Shown piece by piece: positions 7,519 to 16,703 of a DNA stretch of 64,000 nt. The notes beneath the pieces were generated by a model. It had not been told where the DNA came from, made no database searches, and saw only the letters and a program-made list of their open reading frames with translations. The DNA is from Fulvivirga maritima. Its GTDB lineage: Bacteria > Bacteroidota > Bacteroidia > Cytophagales > Cyclobacteriaceae. The stretch covers positions 3,033,001-3,097,000 of the forward strand of contig NZ_CP089980.1 in assembly GCF_021389955.1 (NCBI RefSeq). Reading direction: 5' to 3'. A program made the position numbers and the translations under genes. Within the stretch, counting starts at the first letter, position 1; each line of letters starts with the position of its first letter.

Positions 7519-8508
7519 ATGGAAGACTCTAGGATTGCCCTGCCCATCGGTACTACCCTGGATAGATTTATCAAAAAAAAACAGGATGAGTTTCAATATG
7601 CCACCGGAGAACTGTCACAGTTGCTGCGGGATATTGCACTAGCCGGGAAAGTGGTAAATAGGGAAATTAATAAAGCCGGACTCATTAATATTATAGGTCC
7701 TATTGGCTCTCAAAATGTTCAAGGAGAAGATCAGCAAAAGCTAGATGTACTGGCCAATATCAGGTTTATTAGAGCGCTCACCAAGGGGGGCGAGGCCTGT
7801 GCCATTGTGTCTGAAGAAGACGAGGAAATCACTGATTTGGAGAATGAAGGAAAGTACGTCATTGCTATTGATCCATTAGATGGCTCTTCTAATATTGATG
7901 TAAACGTTTCTGTGGGTACTATTTTCTCTATTTATAGGCGCTTTACTCCGGTAGGTACACCTGTAACTAAGGAAGATGTGTTACAGAAAGGCCAAGAGCA
8001 AGTGGCTGCTGGCTATCTGCTATACGGTTCTTCTACTATGTTAGTATACACTACAGGCCATGGTGTAAATGGATTTACTTATGAACCTTCATTGGGAGAG
8101 TATTTCCTGTCTCATCCTGACATGACAATTCCTGAAGATGGTAAGGTATATTCTATTAATGAAGGTAGCTATAATAGTTTTGAAGAGCCGGTGAAAGAAT
8201 ATGTAGAATATTGCAAAAGTAATTCTATATCAGCTCGTTATATAGGATCTTTGGTGGCTGATTTTCATCGGAATTTATTAAAAGGAGGCATATATATTTA
8301 TCCTTCTACGGAAGCTTCTCCTGCAGGAAAATTAAGGTTGTTATATGAGTGTAATGCCTTGGCTTTTATAGTGGAGCAGGCAGGTGGAGATGCCTCTGAT
8401 GGGGGAAGGCGTATTTTGGAAATACAACCTGAAGAGTTTCACCAAAGAGTGCCATTGTTTATTGGAAGCAAGAAAATGGTAGAAAAGGCTATTTCTTATT
8501 ATGATTAA
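7519..8508 (+). CDS. fbp: Fructose-1,6-bisphosphatase class I
   Basis: Hydrolyses fructose 1,6-bisphosphate to fructose 6-phosphate in gluconeogenesis. The 329 residues match class I. The metal-binding core is visible as SEEDEE near residue 99 and [13 protein letters not shown] near residue 119. The substrate site is visible as [13 protein letters not shown] and the C-terminal motif as [14 protein letters not shown]. The start ATG at 7519 gives [18 protein letters not shown], the usual N-terminus in Bacteroidota. The stop overlaps the end of the opposing small gene by four bases. Confidence 0.95.
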   Translation: MEDSRIALPIGTTLDRFIKKKQDEFQYATGELSQLLRDIALAGKVVNREINKAGLINIIGPIGSQNVQGEDQQKLDVLANIRFIRALTKGGEACAIVSEEDEEITDLENEGKYVIAIDPLDGSSNIDVNVSVGTIFSIYRRFTPVGTPVTKEDVLQKGQEQVAAGYLLYGSSTMLVYTTGHGVNGFTYEPSLGEYFLSHPDMTIPEDGKVYSINEGSYNSFEEPVKEYVEYCKSNSISARYIGSLVADFHRNLLKGGIYIYPSTEASPAGKLRLLYECNALAFIVEQAGGDASDGGRRILEIQPEEFHQRVPLFIGSKKMVEKAISYYD

Positions 8509-8816
8509 CTTTGATATTTAATTCGAGTTTCGGCCTTTTGTAATTCTCTTTGTAAAATAAGATCTGTAAGAGAGGCTGCCAGTTGATCTGGAGTTTCTAA
8601 GGATATAACTTCTTTTACTTTTTGTTCATCTACATCTATTCTGTAGAGAGAAGTGAGTAATCTGTTAAAATCCTTATTGAGTAAATATTTAATTACCGGA
8701 ATCAGTTTTTCTCTGATTTCATCAAAGTCATTAACAGATTCCGGTAATGTATTTTCTTCTAAAGAGAGATCTTTATTTACCAGTTGTAACGTATAGTCTA
8801 GCTCTTTATCAGTCAT
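8505..8816 (-). CDS. Conserved small protein of unknown function
   Basis: A 103-residue, acidic, helix-predicted cytoplasmic protein ([17 protein letters not shown]...) with no motif I recognise. No signal peptide or membrane segment is visible. It lies nine bases after the DUF5606 gene and is the last gene of an engB-DUF5606 unit, so it is probably co-transcribed with them. Codon and base use match its neighbours, and the uninterrupted frame tightly packed between two genes supports a real product. Function cannot be inferred beyond a possible link to the ribosome-assembly GTPase upstream. Confidence 0.75.
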   Translation of the reverse strand: MTDKELDYTLQLVNKDLSLEENTLPESVNDFDEIREKLIPVIKYLLNKDFNRLLTSLYRIDVDEQKVKEVISLETPDQLAASLTDLILQRELQKAETRIKYQS

Positions 8817-8825
8817 TCAACTGTA

Positions 8826-9260
8826 TTAGTCTTTTTTAGTGTCTTCTTTTTCTTCTTGGTCCTCAGCGCTAAGAATTTCAGGAGCGTTTTCTCTAAGGGC
8901 ACCGTACCAGTTAACCACTTTTTTTATGTCAGACACATATACTCTTTGAGGGTCGTACTCTGGTATAACATGCTTTATGAAAGCTTTAAGCTCGTCAGGT
9001 TCAGAGGTGCTGGTTACTCCCAGGTCGTTATCAAATTCTTGGTATATTTTTTTGAACACTTCAGCCAAAGGAGTAGAACCTTCCTGGTCAGTAGTGTAAA
9101 TAGATATGTCACTGAGTACAGAAATTCTTTGAGTAGCACTGGCTACTAATTTTTGTTTTTTGTCGTCCAGAGACTCTAAAATAACTCCTGAACGAGTAGG
9201 TTTTACAATTTTAAAAAGTCCTCCTTTTCCAGAAACTGATGCGATATCACTATAGTCCAT
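8826..9260 (-). CDS. DUF5606 domain protein
   Basis: A 144-residue protein whose N-terminus (DYSDIASVSGKGGLFKIV) and central segment (YVSDIKKVVNWYGALREN) are those of DUF5606, a family restricted to Bacteroidota. The first half looks like a small beta barrel, with KPTRSGVILESLDDKKQKL and a segment ISVLSDISIYT. The tail is highly charged (EDQEEKEDTKKD). It lies between engB and a small helical gene on the same strand with short gaps. The function is not known. Confidence 0.88.
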   Translation of the reverse strand: MDYSDIASVSGKGGLFKIVKPTRSGVILESLDDKKQKLVASATQRISVLSDISIYTTDQEGSTPLAEVFKKIYQEFDNDLGVTSTSEPDELKAFIKHVIPEYDPQRVYVSDIKKVVNWYGALRENAPEILSAEDQEEKEDTKKD

Positions 9261-9314
9261 ATACTTCTTAAGGTTGTGTTTTTATTTGGAGTGCAAAATT
9301 AATCAATATTTTTT

Positions 9315-9914
9315 CTATTTAACAGTAGAAATCAATTGTTGTAAATACAATAATAATTCTTCTTTACCTTCTCCCTTCATAGAAGATGTGATAAAGGTCG
9401 GGGGCAATTCTTCCCAGAACTGGCGCAAGTGCCGCTTATACTTAGCTATGGCTGATTGAGTTTTGTTTTTAGATTGCTTGTCAGCCTTCGTGAAGATTAA
9501 AGCAAAAGGAATTTGTTGTTCTCCTAACCAATTAATGAATTCAACATCGATAGGCTGAGGAGCTAACCGGGAATCAATTAAAACGAAAATGCAACCTAAA
9601 TTTTCTCTTAATTTTAGGTAATCATGTATCATGGCTCCCCATTTTTCTTTTTCAGTCTTAGCTACTTTAGCCCATCCATAGCCAGGTAAGTCTACCAGAT
9701 ACCATTCATCGTTAATAAGAAAATGGTTGATCAACTGTGTTTTTCCTGGTTTTCCTGAGACCTTAGCTAACTTACCATGATTAGTAAGCATGTTAATGAG
9801 CGAAGACTTGCCTACATTTGACCTGCCTATAAATGCGAATTCCGGTAACCCTGCAGGAGGGCACTGCGTGTAATCGCTGCTACTGGTTATAAAACTCGCT
9901 TTTTTGATTTTCAT
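9315..9914 (-). CDS. engB: Ribosome biogenesis GTPase EngB/YihA
   Basis: GTPase required for assembly of the large ribosomal subunit. It is 199 residues with ordered G motifs: G1 GRSNVGKSS near residue 30, G2 region KPGKTQLIN, G3 DLPGYGWAKV near residue 74, G4 FTKADK near residue 140, and a C-terminal TSSMKGEGKEEL G5-like segment. All match the TrmE-Era-EngA-YihA group. It starts the unit with the DUF5606 gene, and the AT-rich 190 bases upstream separate it from the divergent PorE-like gene. Confidence 0.96.
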   Translation of the reverse strand: MKIKKASFITSSSDYTQCPPAGLPEFAFIGRSNVGKSSLINMLTNHGKLAKVSGKPGKTQLINHFLINDEWYLVDLPGYGWAKVAKTEKEKWGAMIHDYLKLRENLGCIFVLIDSRLAPQPIDVEFINWLGEQQIPFALIFTKADKQSKNKTQSAIAKYKRHLRQFWEELPPTFITSSMKGEGKEELLLYLQQLISTVK

Positions 9915-10103
9915 TTTATGAGAACAATTATTTATATTAGGTTTTTTTTAAGCTTACTTAGATTTTTTAACTTAAAGTAATACTTTAATGACAATTATGG
10001 TTTATTTTTATCCGCTAATTGAGTTGATGTTACTTCCAAGTGGCTTAGGCTGATTTTTTTTAAACTAATTTTTTTTAAATTGGGTAGCAAATATCATTAC
10101 AAA

Positions 10104-12284
10104 ATGTATAAAGGGCTTAAATTTTTATTTTTTTCTATACTTCTTTTAAGTTTAACCCGTGTTGGATTCGCGCAGGACGTTGACCCTGAGAACAAGAAGC
10201 TTGCTGAAGAGTATGTGATGACTGCAGAGGAGATTATGGCTGCAACCCAGGCTTTGGATCAGGCAAAAGATATGTATGTTTTAGCTGCAGAGGTTGATCC
10301 TACCAACATTAAAGCAAACTATATGGCCGGTGATGCCTTTCTGAGAACAGTGGGTAAAGAAAAGGCCGTTCCTTATTTATTGCAGGTTCTGAAATTAGAT
10401 GCTGAATATAAATTCGATATCATGTATCATATTGGTAGAAGTTATCAATATGGAATGGAGTTTGAAAAGGCTCTTGAGTTTTATGGAAGATATCGAAATA
10501 AGCTCATATCAAGAGATGGATACCGAGGAAGGGATAAAACAGCTCTTTCTGAGGTAGAGAGAAGAATTTATGAATGTGAAAACGCTATTGAATTTGTAGC
10601 GAACCCTTCACATTTTTCTATTGTAAATGTAGGGAATACTATTAACTCAGAATTTGAGGATTACGCCCCTGTGTTAAACGAAGACGAGACCACAATGGTA
10701 TTTACCTCAAGGAGAAGAGATGGTAACTTAAACCCTAACGTGGCACCTGATAACAAACCTTATGAAGATATTTTTATTTCACATAAGGAAAATGGTCAAT
10801 GGCAGTACGCAAAAAACATTGGAGAGGTAATTAACACTGAGTATCATGGTTCTAACCTGGCTCTTTCTGCTGATGGTAATCAGCTTTTTATCTATAAAGA
10901 TGATAATAATGGAGATATCTATATCTCTGAAAGAAATGAAGATGATACCTGGAGCACACCAGAGCCTTTGAGTGAGAGTATTAACTCAGAAGGTTTTAAA
11001 GAAAACGCTGTTTCAATTTCACCTGATGGTCAAACACTTTTCTTTGCAAGTGACAGGCCTGGTGGTTATGGGGGTATTGATATTTATTACAGTACTAAAA
11101 ATAAAGTAGGAGAGTGGACTCGTTCTAAGAACTTGGGTGAGATGATTAACACCGCCTATGATGATGATGGTCCATTTATAGATTACGACGGTAAGACACT
11201 TTATTTTAGTAGCCAAGGAAGAAAAGGTATGGGTGGATATGACATTTTCCGCTCTGTATATGATAGTGCCTCTGGTAAGTGGAGTGAGCCGGAAAACTTA
11301 GGCTTCCCTATTAACACTCCTGATGATGATATTTACTTTGTAAGTACAAAAGATGGTATGAGAGGGTATTATGCCTCAGTTCGTGAAGATGGTCAGGGAT
11401 ATACAGATATCTATATGGTTACCGTGCCTCCAGGAAATGAAAATTTAAGGAATTTAACTACTAAAAGAGATTTAGCTCAAGAGGAGAAGCCAAAGGAAAC
11501 AAAAGAACCTGAAGCCATTGCTCAAGTAGAAGAAACGGAACCTCAGACCAATAATGTGGTGGCCCAGGAAGATCCTGAACCGGAACCAGAACCCGAAACT
11601 GATCCAGAACCTGAACCTGAACCACAGCCTGTAGTTCAGAGGAAACCAGATTTACAGCCTGTAACTATTACCATAACTGTGGTAGATGAAGACAATAATC
11701 CATTGGATGCTAAAGTATCTATGAACAGCGTTGAAGATAATCAGGTAGCGGGAAGAACAAGGGTAAGTGCTGGTGTATTTGAGTTTAAAGTAACTAATGC
11801 TACGCCCGTAGCCTACAGTTTGTCTGTGGAAGATGAAGGCTATGTATTCCAAACCTTGAGAGTAGGGGTGAAAGCGGCTACTGAAGAGCCTCAATCAATG
11901 AGTAGAAAAGTAGTTATGCGTAAATTAAGAATAGGCACAAGATCTGTTTTAAGAAATATTTACTTCAATTTTGATCAGGCTACTTTCAAACAAGAGTCGT
12001 ATAATGAGTTGAATAAGTTAGCCAGCATGATGTCTCAAAATCCTGGAATGCACATAGAGATTTCAGGACATACTGATAACATTGGATCAAAGGATTATAA
12101 TAAATACCTTTCTCAAAAAAGAGCTAATGCAGTGAAGGATTTCTTAGTGAAGAAAGGAATAGATTCCAGAAGAATTTCTTCTGTTGGTTATGGAGAGGAA
12201 AGACCTTTAGCTAGTAATGATGATGAAAAGGAAGGTAGAGAATTAAATCGAAGAGTGGAATTCAGTGTTACTGGAGGGAAATAA
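10104..12284 (+). CDS. PorE-like envelope protein: TPR, PD40 propeller, CRD-like domain, OmpA domain
   Basis: I start it at ATG 10104 because the next residues form a signal peptide ending GFAQ; the frame is open from TTG 10080. The 726-residue order is: signal (1-23), TPR helices (about 30-160), WD40-like PD40 repeats with SPDGQTLFFASDRPGG-type motifs (about 170-460), a Pro/Glu linker (about 490-545), a carboxypeptidase-regulatory-like fold (about 548-630) and a C-terminal OmpA peptidoglycan-binding domain with SGHTDNIGS (about 635-726). This matches PorE, the type IX secretion component linking the machine to peptidoglycan. PorE of Porphyromonas is a lipoprotein, whereas this one lacks a lipobox. 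Close paralogues exist in Bacteroidota, so PorE identity is inferred. A terminator follows at 12306. Confidence 0.8.
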   Translation: MYKGLKFLFFSILLLSLTRVGFAQDVDPENKKLAEEYVMTAEEIMAATQALDQAKDMYVLAAEVDPTNIKANYMAGDAFLRTVGKEKAVPYLLQVLKLDAEYKFDIMYHIGRSYQYGMEFEKALEFYGRYRNKLISRDGYRGRDKTALSEVERRIYECENAIEFVANPSHFSIVNVGNTINSEFEDYAPVLNEDETTMVFTSRRRDGNLNPNVAPDNKPYEDIFISHKENGQWQYAKNIGEVINTEYHGSNLALSADGNQLFIYKDDNNGDIYISERNEDDTWSTPEPLSESINSEGFKENAVSISPDGQTLFFASDRPGGYGGIDIYYSTKNKVGEWTRSKNLGEMINTAYDDDGPFIDYDGKTLYFSSQGRKGMGGYDIFRSVYDSASGKWSEPENLGFPINTPDDDIYFVSTKDGMRGYYASVREDGQGYTDIYMVTVPPGNENLRNLTTKRDLAQEEKPKETKEPEAIAQVEETEPQTNNVVAQEDPEPEPEPETDPEPEPEPQPVVQRKPDLQPVTITITVVDEDNNPLDAKVSMNSVEDNQVAGRTRVSAGVFEFKVTNATPVAYSLSVEDEGYVFQTLRVGVKAATEEPQSMSRKVVMRKLRIGTRSVLRNIYFNFDQATFKQESYNELNKLASMMSQNPGMHIEISGHTDNIGSKDYNKYLSQKRANAVKDFLVKKGIDSRRISSVGYGEERPLASNDDEKEGRELNRRVEFSVTGGK

Positions 12285-12305
12285 TTAAAAAAAAATTACA
12301 ATGAG

Positions 12306-12332
12306 AAGGGAGCTATGTTGGCTCCCTTTTTT
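12306..12332 (+). terminator. Intrinsic terminator after the PorE-like gene
   Basis: AAGGGAGC (12306-12313) and GCTCCCTT (12321-12328) form an 8-bp perfect stem with a 7-base loop, followed by a run of T. It lies about 20 bases after the stop. Confidence 0.88.
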
Positions 12333-12401
12333 ATTATACGGTATTTAGTAGGATATTTGCACATCGATTAAATACAGAGGTTAAACTTTAATATTAATTT
12401 A

Positions 12402-13127
12402 ATGTCATCAGTACTTCCTTATAAGGAGCAATCAAGTGGTAAGAAGGAGCAGGTTGCGGATATGTTCAATAACATAAGTAAGAAATATGATTTCTTAAAT
12501 CATTTTCTAAGCTTGGGTATTGATATTCTATGGAGAAAGAAAGCCATAAAAATGTTAAAGCCATATCAGCCCAAGGTAATTCTTGATATTGCTACGGGAA
12601 CTGCTGATTTTGCAATAGAATCTCTAAAGCTTAATCCAGATCAAGTCATAGGGGTGGATATCTCTGAAGGCATGTTGGCTGTAGGTAGAGAAAAACTCAA
12701 AGAACGCAAGCTAGATGATAAAATAGAATTGCGATTGGGAGATTCTGAAAAGCTTCTGTTTGATGACAATAAGTTTGATGCAGTGATCGTTTCTTTTGGT
12801 GTAAGAAACTTTGAAAACCTGGAGAAAGGATTGAGTGATATGTATAGGGTTTTAAAGCCCGGTGGTAGAGCGGTGATACTCGAGTTTTCCAGACCTTCAA
12901 GATTTCCATTTAGAAATATTTATAATTTTTATTTTAAGGCTATTTTGCCTAAAATCGGGAGAATGGTCTCTAAGGATGGCTCAGCGTATACTTATTTACC
13001 TGAATCAGTACAAGCTTTTCCTGACGGAGACAATTTTCTTAAAATTTTCAATAAAGTCGGGTTTAAAAATACTAAATGCAAGCCTTTAACTCTTGGCGTA
13101 AGCTCAATATACATCGGGGAAAAATAA
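12402..13127 (+). CDS. ubiE: Demethylmenaquinone / ubiquinone methyltransferase
   Basis: SAM-dependent C-methyltransferase for the last step of menaquinone synthesis (MenG role; Bacteroidota use menaquinone). It is 241 residues. The family signature YDFLNHFLSLGIDILWRK is at residues 29-46, then SAM-binding motif I VILDIATGTADFA near residue 61, GVDISEGML, and the UbiE motif RVLKPGGRAVILEFS near residue 150. The 3' end overlaps the start of porT by 52 bases, an arrangement I recall from other Bacteroidota. Confidence 0.95.
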   Translation: MSSVLPYKEQSSGKKEQVADMFNNISKKYDFLNHFLSLGIDILWRKKAIKMLKPYQPKVILDIATGTADFAIESLKLNPDQVIGVDISEGMLAVGREKLKERKLDDKIELRLGDSEKLLFDDNKFDAVIVSFGVRNFENLEKGLSDMYRVLKPGGRAVILEFSRPSRFPFRNIYNFYFKAILPKIGRMVSKDGSAYTYLPESVQAFPDGDNFLKIFNKVGFKNTKCKPLTLGVSSIYIGEK

Positions 13128-13819
13128 CCTTTCTGGTATTATTTTTTGTAATAGTTGCAGGTGCCAATGTCGCTCATGCTCAAAGACAAGTAGGAATCAA
13201 TAATCCTAATTATGATGACAAGTTTTTGAGCTATGGCTTTTTAATAGGTATACATACTTCTGCGTATCAAATAAAACATTCTGATCTATTTGTAGATAGA
13301 TCGATGGACTCATTATACTCAATAAGTCCAAAGTGGTCTGCAGGTTTTGCGTTGGGTTTTATTGTTAATATGCATTTAACTGATTTCTTAGATGTAAGAG
13401 TATTGCCTACAGTGGCCTTTTATGAGCACTCCATTGATTATCAACGGCTCGATGATCCTCCTATTTTGGAGACCGTAGAGACTACCGTAGTAGAGATGCC
13501 TGTGCTACTTAAATATAAATCAGAGAGAAGGGGGAATACCCGAATGTATCTTGTTGGTGGATTAAAGCCTGGTTACGAAGCCGCCGGTAAAAATGACGTG
13601 GAATTTGTGGGCGATGATAACCTAAGTATTAAAGAGTTTAATCTTTCTTTGGATGTAGGTTTCGGTTTAGATATTTATTATCCACTTTTCAAATTCTCTC
13701 CAGAGATTCGTTTCTCTCGAGGAATTACCAATATTTTAGGTTCTGCCGAGAATCAATTTAGCGCTGGAATCGACAGGATCAATACCAATACCATTACTTT
13801 ATATTTACTATTTCAATAA
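13076..13819 (+). CDS. porT: PorT family outer-membrane protein (type IX secretion)
   Basis: A 247-residue predicted eight-strand beta-barrel with a signal peptide: basic N-region MQAFNSWRKLNIHRGK, hydrophobic core ITFLVLFFVIVAGA, and cleavage after AHA. The mature part has PorT features (YGFLIGIHTSAYQIKHSDLF, FLDVRVLPTVAFYEHSIDYQ, EMPVLLKYKSERRGNTRMYLVGG). PorT/SprT is needed for type IX secretion and gliding. Its location immediately after ubiE is the conserved position in this phylum. Starting at 13076 makes it overlap ubiE by 52 bases, which is needed to keep the basic N-region. It overlaps the next gene by one base (TAATG). Confidence 0.85.
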   Translation: MQAFNSWRKLNIHRGKITFLVLFFVIVAGANVAHAQRQVGINNPNYDDKFLSYGFLIGIHTSAYQIKHSDLFVDRSMDSLYSISPKWSAGFALGFIVNMHLTDFLDVRVLPTVAFYEHSIDYQRLDDPPILETVETTVVEMPVLLKYKSERRGNTRMYLVGGLKPGYEAAGKNDVEFVGDDNLSIKEFNLSLDVGFGLDIYYPLFKFSPEIRFSRGITNILGSAENQFSAGIDRINTNTITLYLLFQ

Positions 13820-14577
13820 TGTCTAATAAGAAAGCACTTGTTACAGGGGCTACTTCCGGAATCGGGCTGGCTACCGCTAAAATTTTAGCTGATAATAACT
13901 ATGATGTAATTATTTGTGGTAGGCGAAAAGATCGCTTAGATACACTAGCTGCTGAGCTATCAGCAAAGGTGGAGGTGAAGATATTGGCTTTTGATGTTAG
14001 TAAGAAGGACGAAGTAAAGACGGCCTTTGATTCACTCTCAGGTGATTGGAGAGCAATTGACGTGCTTATTAATAATGCAGGCAATGCCCACGGCTTATCC
14101 CCCTTAAATGAGGGAGATTTGGATGACTGGGATGCTATGATGGATATTAATGTAAAAGGCCTACTTTATGTCTCTAATGAAGTGATTCCTGAGATGGTGA
14201 ATAGAAAGAAGGGGCACATAGTAAATATAGGCTCTATAGCGGGCAAAGAGGTTTACCCTAATGGTAATGTATACTGCGCTTCTAAACATGCCGTAGATGC
14301 TATTAATAAGGGAATGCTCATAGATCTAAACCAATATAACATAAAAGTGACAGCCATCAATCCTGGTTTGGTAGAAACAGAGTTTTCACAAGTTAGATTT
14401 AAAGGAGATACTGAAAGAGCTGACAAGGTTTATCAGGGCTTTGATCCGTTAGTAGCTCAAGATATAGCAGAGACCATACTCTTTGTGGTGAGCAGACCTG
14501 CACATGTTAAAATTTGTGATTTAACAATATTTCCTACAGCACAGGCCAGCGCTACTATTCTTCATAAATCAGAATAG
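13819..14577 (+). CDS. Short-chain dehydrogenase/reductase
   Basis: NADP-dependent oxidoreductase of 252 residues with the classical SDR layout. It has TGATSGIG near residue 9 and a CGRRKDRL arginine pair favouring NADP near residue 34. NNAG is near residue 89, Ser of GSIAG near 138, and YCASK catalytic Tyr/Lys near 152-156. It most resembles YdfG/3-hydroxy acid dehydrogenases acting on serine or 3-hydroxypropionate. It begins in the stop codon of porT, so it is probably co-translated. The substrate is unproven. The 3' end overlaps the opposing esterase by nine bases. Confidence 0.9.
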   Translation: MSNKKALVTGATSGIGLATAKILADNNYDVIICGRRKDRLDTLAAELSAKVEVKILAFDVSKKDEVKTAFDSLSGDWRAIDVLINNAGNAHGLSPLNEGDLDDWDAMMDINVKGLLYVSNEVIPEMVNRKKGHIVNIGSIAGKEVYPNGNVYCASKHAVDAINKGMLIDLNQYNIKVTAINPGLVETEFSQVRFKGDTERADKVYQGFDPLVAQDIAETILFVVSRPAHVKICDLTIFPTAQASATILHKSE

Positions 14578-15213
14578 ATCTTTTAATGTAGCAGGGTCAA
14601 TATCATGAACCCCTGTAAAAGTGGTAACTTTAGGAGAGACTTCTAGTCTGGAAGATAGAGTTTGCATTTCAGTAAGTCTCTCTTCTGTTATGAAAGGGTC
14701 TTCAGTGCCATATACGTAGTGGATCTCTTTATTTTGAATGATCATAGAAGCCTTTTCAAAGTCCATGTCAGGAGGGAAAATGCCTGCCCATAGAATCAGT
14801 CTGTCGAATGAAACTAATCCATTAACAGCCCATCTGCTCGCTGTAGCGGCTCCTTGTGAAAACCCTAGCAAAGTGATATTAGGTAAGTTTGAAGGTGGAA
14901 AAATACTAAGTACATTACTATATATCTGATTTAGGTAGCTGATGTAATTAGCAATGTCCGTTAACCTTTCTTCCTTTGTCATCCAAGTGGCGCCCACTCT
15001 ACCAGAAAAGCCCTTTAAATAGAATCGAGACAGCCCTTCTGGAGCAATTATACAGGTATCCTCATTTTCGATGCCTTGGAACTTACGAATGAAATATTTG
15101 GCCTGCTGACCATAGCCATGTAAAACAAAAACAATCTTTTTTGTATGCTCGTTTAGTTCACCGAGTTGAAAATAGCGGGCCTCGAATCCGAATTTGACAC
15201 TGTGTTGTCTCAT
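14569..15213 (-). CDS. Alpha/beta-hydrolase, phospholipase/carboxylesterase-like
   Basis: A 214-residue serine hydrolase with an HGYGQQAKYF oxyanion segment near residue 33 and nucleophile elbow GFSQGAATASRW near residue 110. The catalytic Asp is expected in GTEDPFI and the His in GVHDID near the C-terminus. I choose ATG 15213 over the upstream ATG 15237 because the extra eight residues would be encoded inside the terminator hairpin at 15230-15254. Members of this family (YpfH/lysophospholipase-like) cleave acyl esters; the substrate is unknown. Confidence 0.85.
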   Translation of the reverse strand: MRQHSVKFGFEARYFQLGELNEHTKKIVFVLHGYGQQAKYFIRKFQGIENEDTCIIAPEGLSRFYLKGFSGRVGATWMTKEERLTDIANYISYLNQIYSNVLSIFPPSNLPNITLLGFSQGAATASRWAVNGLVSFDRLILWAGIFPPDMDFEKASMIIQNKEIHYVYGTEDPFITEERLTEMQTLSSRLEVSPKVTTFTGVHDIDPATLKDLF

Positions 15214-15229
15214 TATGGGAATAAAAAAA

Positions 15230-15254
15230 CAGGTCACTTGTTGAAAGTGACCTG
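15230..15254 (-). terminator. Intrinsic terminator ending the long minus-strand signalling block
   Basis: CAGGTCACTT (15230-15239) and AAGTGACCTG (15245-15254) form a perfect 10-bp stem with a 5-base loop. On the minus strand a T7 tract follows (plus-strand A-run at 15223-15229). It lies just past the stop of the small secreted protein gene. Confidence 0.92.
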
Positions 15255-15277
15255 TGATTTATCTGCTTAATTCTTTA

Positions 15278-15709
15278 TTATCGTTTGAAGCCTAAAGCAC
15301 TTCCTCCACAGAATTCCGTACTGTTATCAAACGTGTACTGAATATAATATATACCTGTTGTATTGCAAGGATATGCGATAGCTGAAATGTATTGCCCGTT
15401 GATTTTACTGGTTGCTACCTGATTTCTATTACTATCAAATAAAGAAACCACGATACCGTCAGTGCCAGAACCTGTAGCGCAAACATTAATCATATATTGA
15501 GTGCCTTTTGTAAATACATAAGAGTATTCCACTTTGGTTTTAGCCCCACCTTGACCATCAATTTTATAACTCTTTAAAAAGTTAAAGCCTGAGGCTAATT
15601 TTGGTATACAGGCATCAGTATATTGCTCTGGGTTGCATTGTCCATTTACTTTCCCTGAAAATAGAAAGAACAAACCCACAACAAAAGTTGAATAAATAGC
15701 CTTTTTCAT
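15278..15709 (-). CDS. Small secreted protein of unknown function
   Basis: A 143-residue protein with a clear signal peptide (MKKAIYSTFVVGLFFLFSGKVNGQ). The mature 119 residues are beta-rich with four cysteines in two probable pairs (CNPEQYTDAC, then single cysteines in INVCATG, AYPCNTT and EFCGG). The fold resembles small extracellular beta-sandwich or pre-peptidase C-terminal-type domains (YMINVCATGSGTDGIVVSLFD), but I cannot assign a family. It is the last gene before the terminator, 19 bases after a lipoprotein gene, so it is probably a co-transcribed envelope partner of the ABC transporter and Sia-type genes. Confidence 0.85.
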   Translation of the reverse strand: MKKAIYSTFVVGLFFLFSGKVNGQCNPEQYTDACIPKLASGFNFLKSYKIDGQGGAKTKVEYSYVFTKGTQYMINVCATGSGTDGIVVSLFDSNRNQVATSKINGQYISAIAYPCNTTGIYYIQYTFDNSTEFCGGSALGFKR

Positions 15710-15728
15710 ATTTTAAAATGTTTTCCTC

Positions 15729-16628
15729 TTAACTGATTATATTTTTTCTAATTGATGAAACAAGATTGCTAATGGTCTCTACATTCTCATTAGTAATTTT
15801 GATTTCACTGGTGCTGTTATCTTTAATAACCATTACACCATCTACAATCTCGAAAGTTGATTCTTTATAAGTTTTTACTATCTCTACAGATTCATAAACT
15901 TTTTGCAACTCTCTCATCTCTCCCAAAAGTGATGCCATATTTGGATCTTTTTGCTCATAAAATGATAAAAGTTGAACAACGTTGTCTAAAATGATCTTTT
16001 GTTCACCGATAGTTTCTCTAAGATCTTTATTGTCGGGGTTTTTTGCATATACCTGACAAGTGATATGCATAGCCTCCAACCAGCCTCCTGTAAGTGATAA
16101 CACACTTAGGTTAGCTCTGTTTTGATCCTGAAGGTATTTATTGATGCTATTGAAGTTTTGAGTAGTAATAAGTAGCAAAGAATCCAGGTTCTTACTGTTA
16201 GTTGCTAGTCTACCAATAGTCTCAATATCAAAAAACTGACCAATGCTTAAGCTTTCAGCAAGTTCTTTAATAGATGACATGTATTCAATCCCATCTTGGT
16301 TCTGCTCATAAATGTTAGTATAACCTAAGTCAGTACCATATATTCCTAAGTTTAGAGATTTCTGATAGTTGCTGTTGTATTTTGAAATATTATCCGGTGA
16401 ATTTAAAATAGAACGGTCATATTTAGTGCCGGATTCTTTTAATAATACCGAAATTTCAAGAGGCGAAGGTATTTGCTGAATAATGCTACTAATAACTTCT
16501 TCAGATATTGCTGGTCCCTCTACCTCTGCGGAATCAAGCCCTTCTAAAAAAGCTGCTTCATCAGGCTTCTTGCTTGAATTACAAGCAACAATAAAAATCA
16601 GAATAAGCCCTAGTGGTAATATCCTCAT
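15729..16628 (-). CDS. Lipoprotein of unknown function
   Basis: A 299-residue protein. The start at ATG 16628 gives a lipoprotein signal MRILPLGLILIFIVACNSSKK with Cys of the lipobox IVAC at residue 16; the alternative ATG at 16652 adds eight residues before it. The mature part is all-helical and rich in Asn, Ser, Leu and Ile with no recognised domain. It lies 75 bases after the ABC transporter and 19 before the small secreted protein on the same strand. I infer an envelope component, perhaps a periplasmic partner of the transporter. Confidence 0.85.
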   Translation of the reverse strand: MRILPLGLILIFIVACNSSKKPDEAAFLEGLDSAEVEGPAISEEVISSIIQQIPSPLEISVLLKESGTKYDRSILNSPDNISKYNSNYQKSLNLGIYGTDLGYTNIYEQNQDGIEYMSSIKELAESLSIGQFFDIETIGRLATNSKNLDSLLLITTQNFNSINKYLQDQNRANLSVLSLTGGWLEAMHITCQVYAKNPDNKDLRETIGEQKIILDNVVQLLSFYEQKDPNMASLLGEMRELQKVYESVEIVKTYKESTFEIVDGVMVIKDNSTSEIKITNENVETISNLVSSIRKNIIS

Positions 16629-16703
16629 AGATAAAAAATTAAGTGATAACAAAATTAAAAATTCATATTTCTATTACAAATAAATATTTGGTTTAAGCTA
16701 AAT

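Noticed and set aside
15214-15237. Longer start of the esterase gene
   Set aside because: It would be encoded inside a strong terminator hairpin and adds residues not found in the family.
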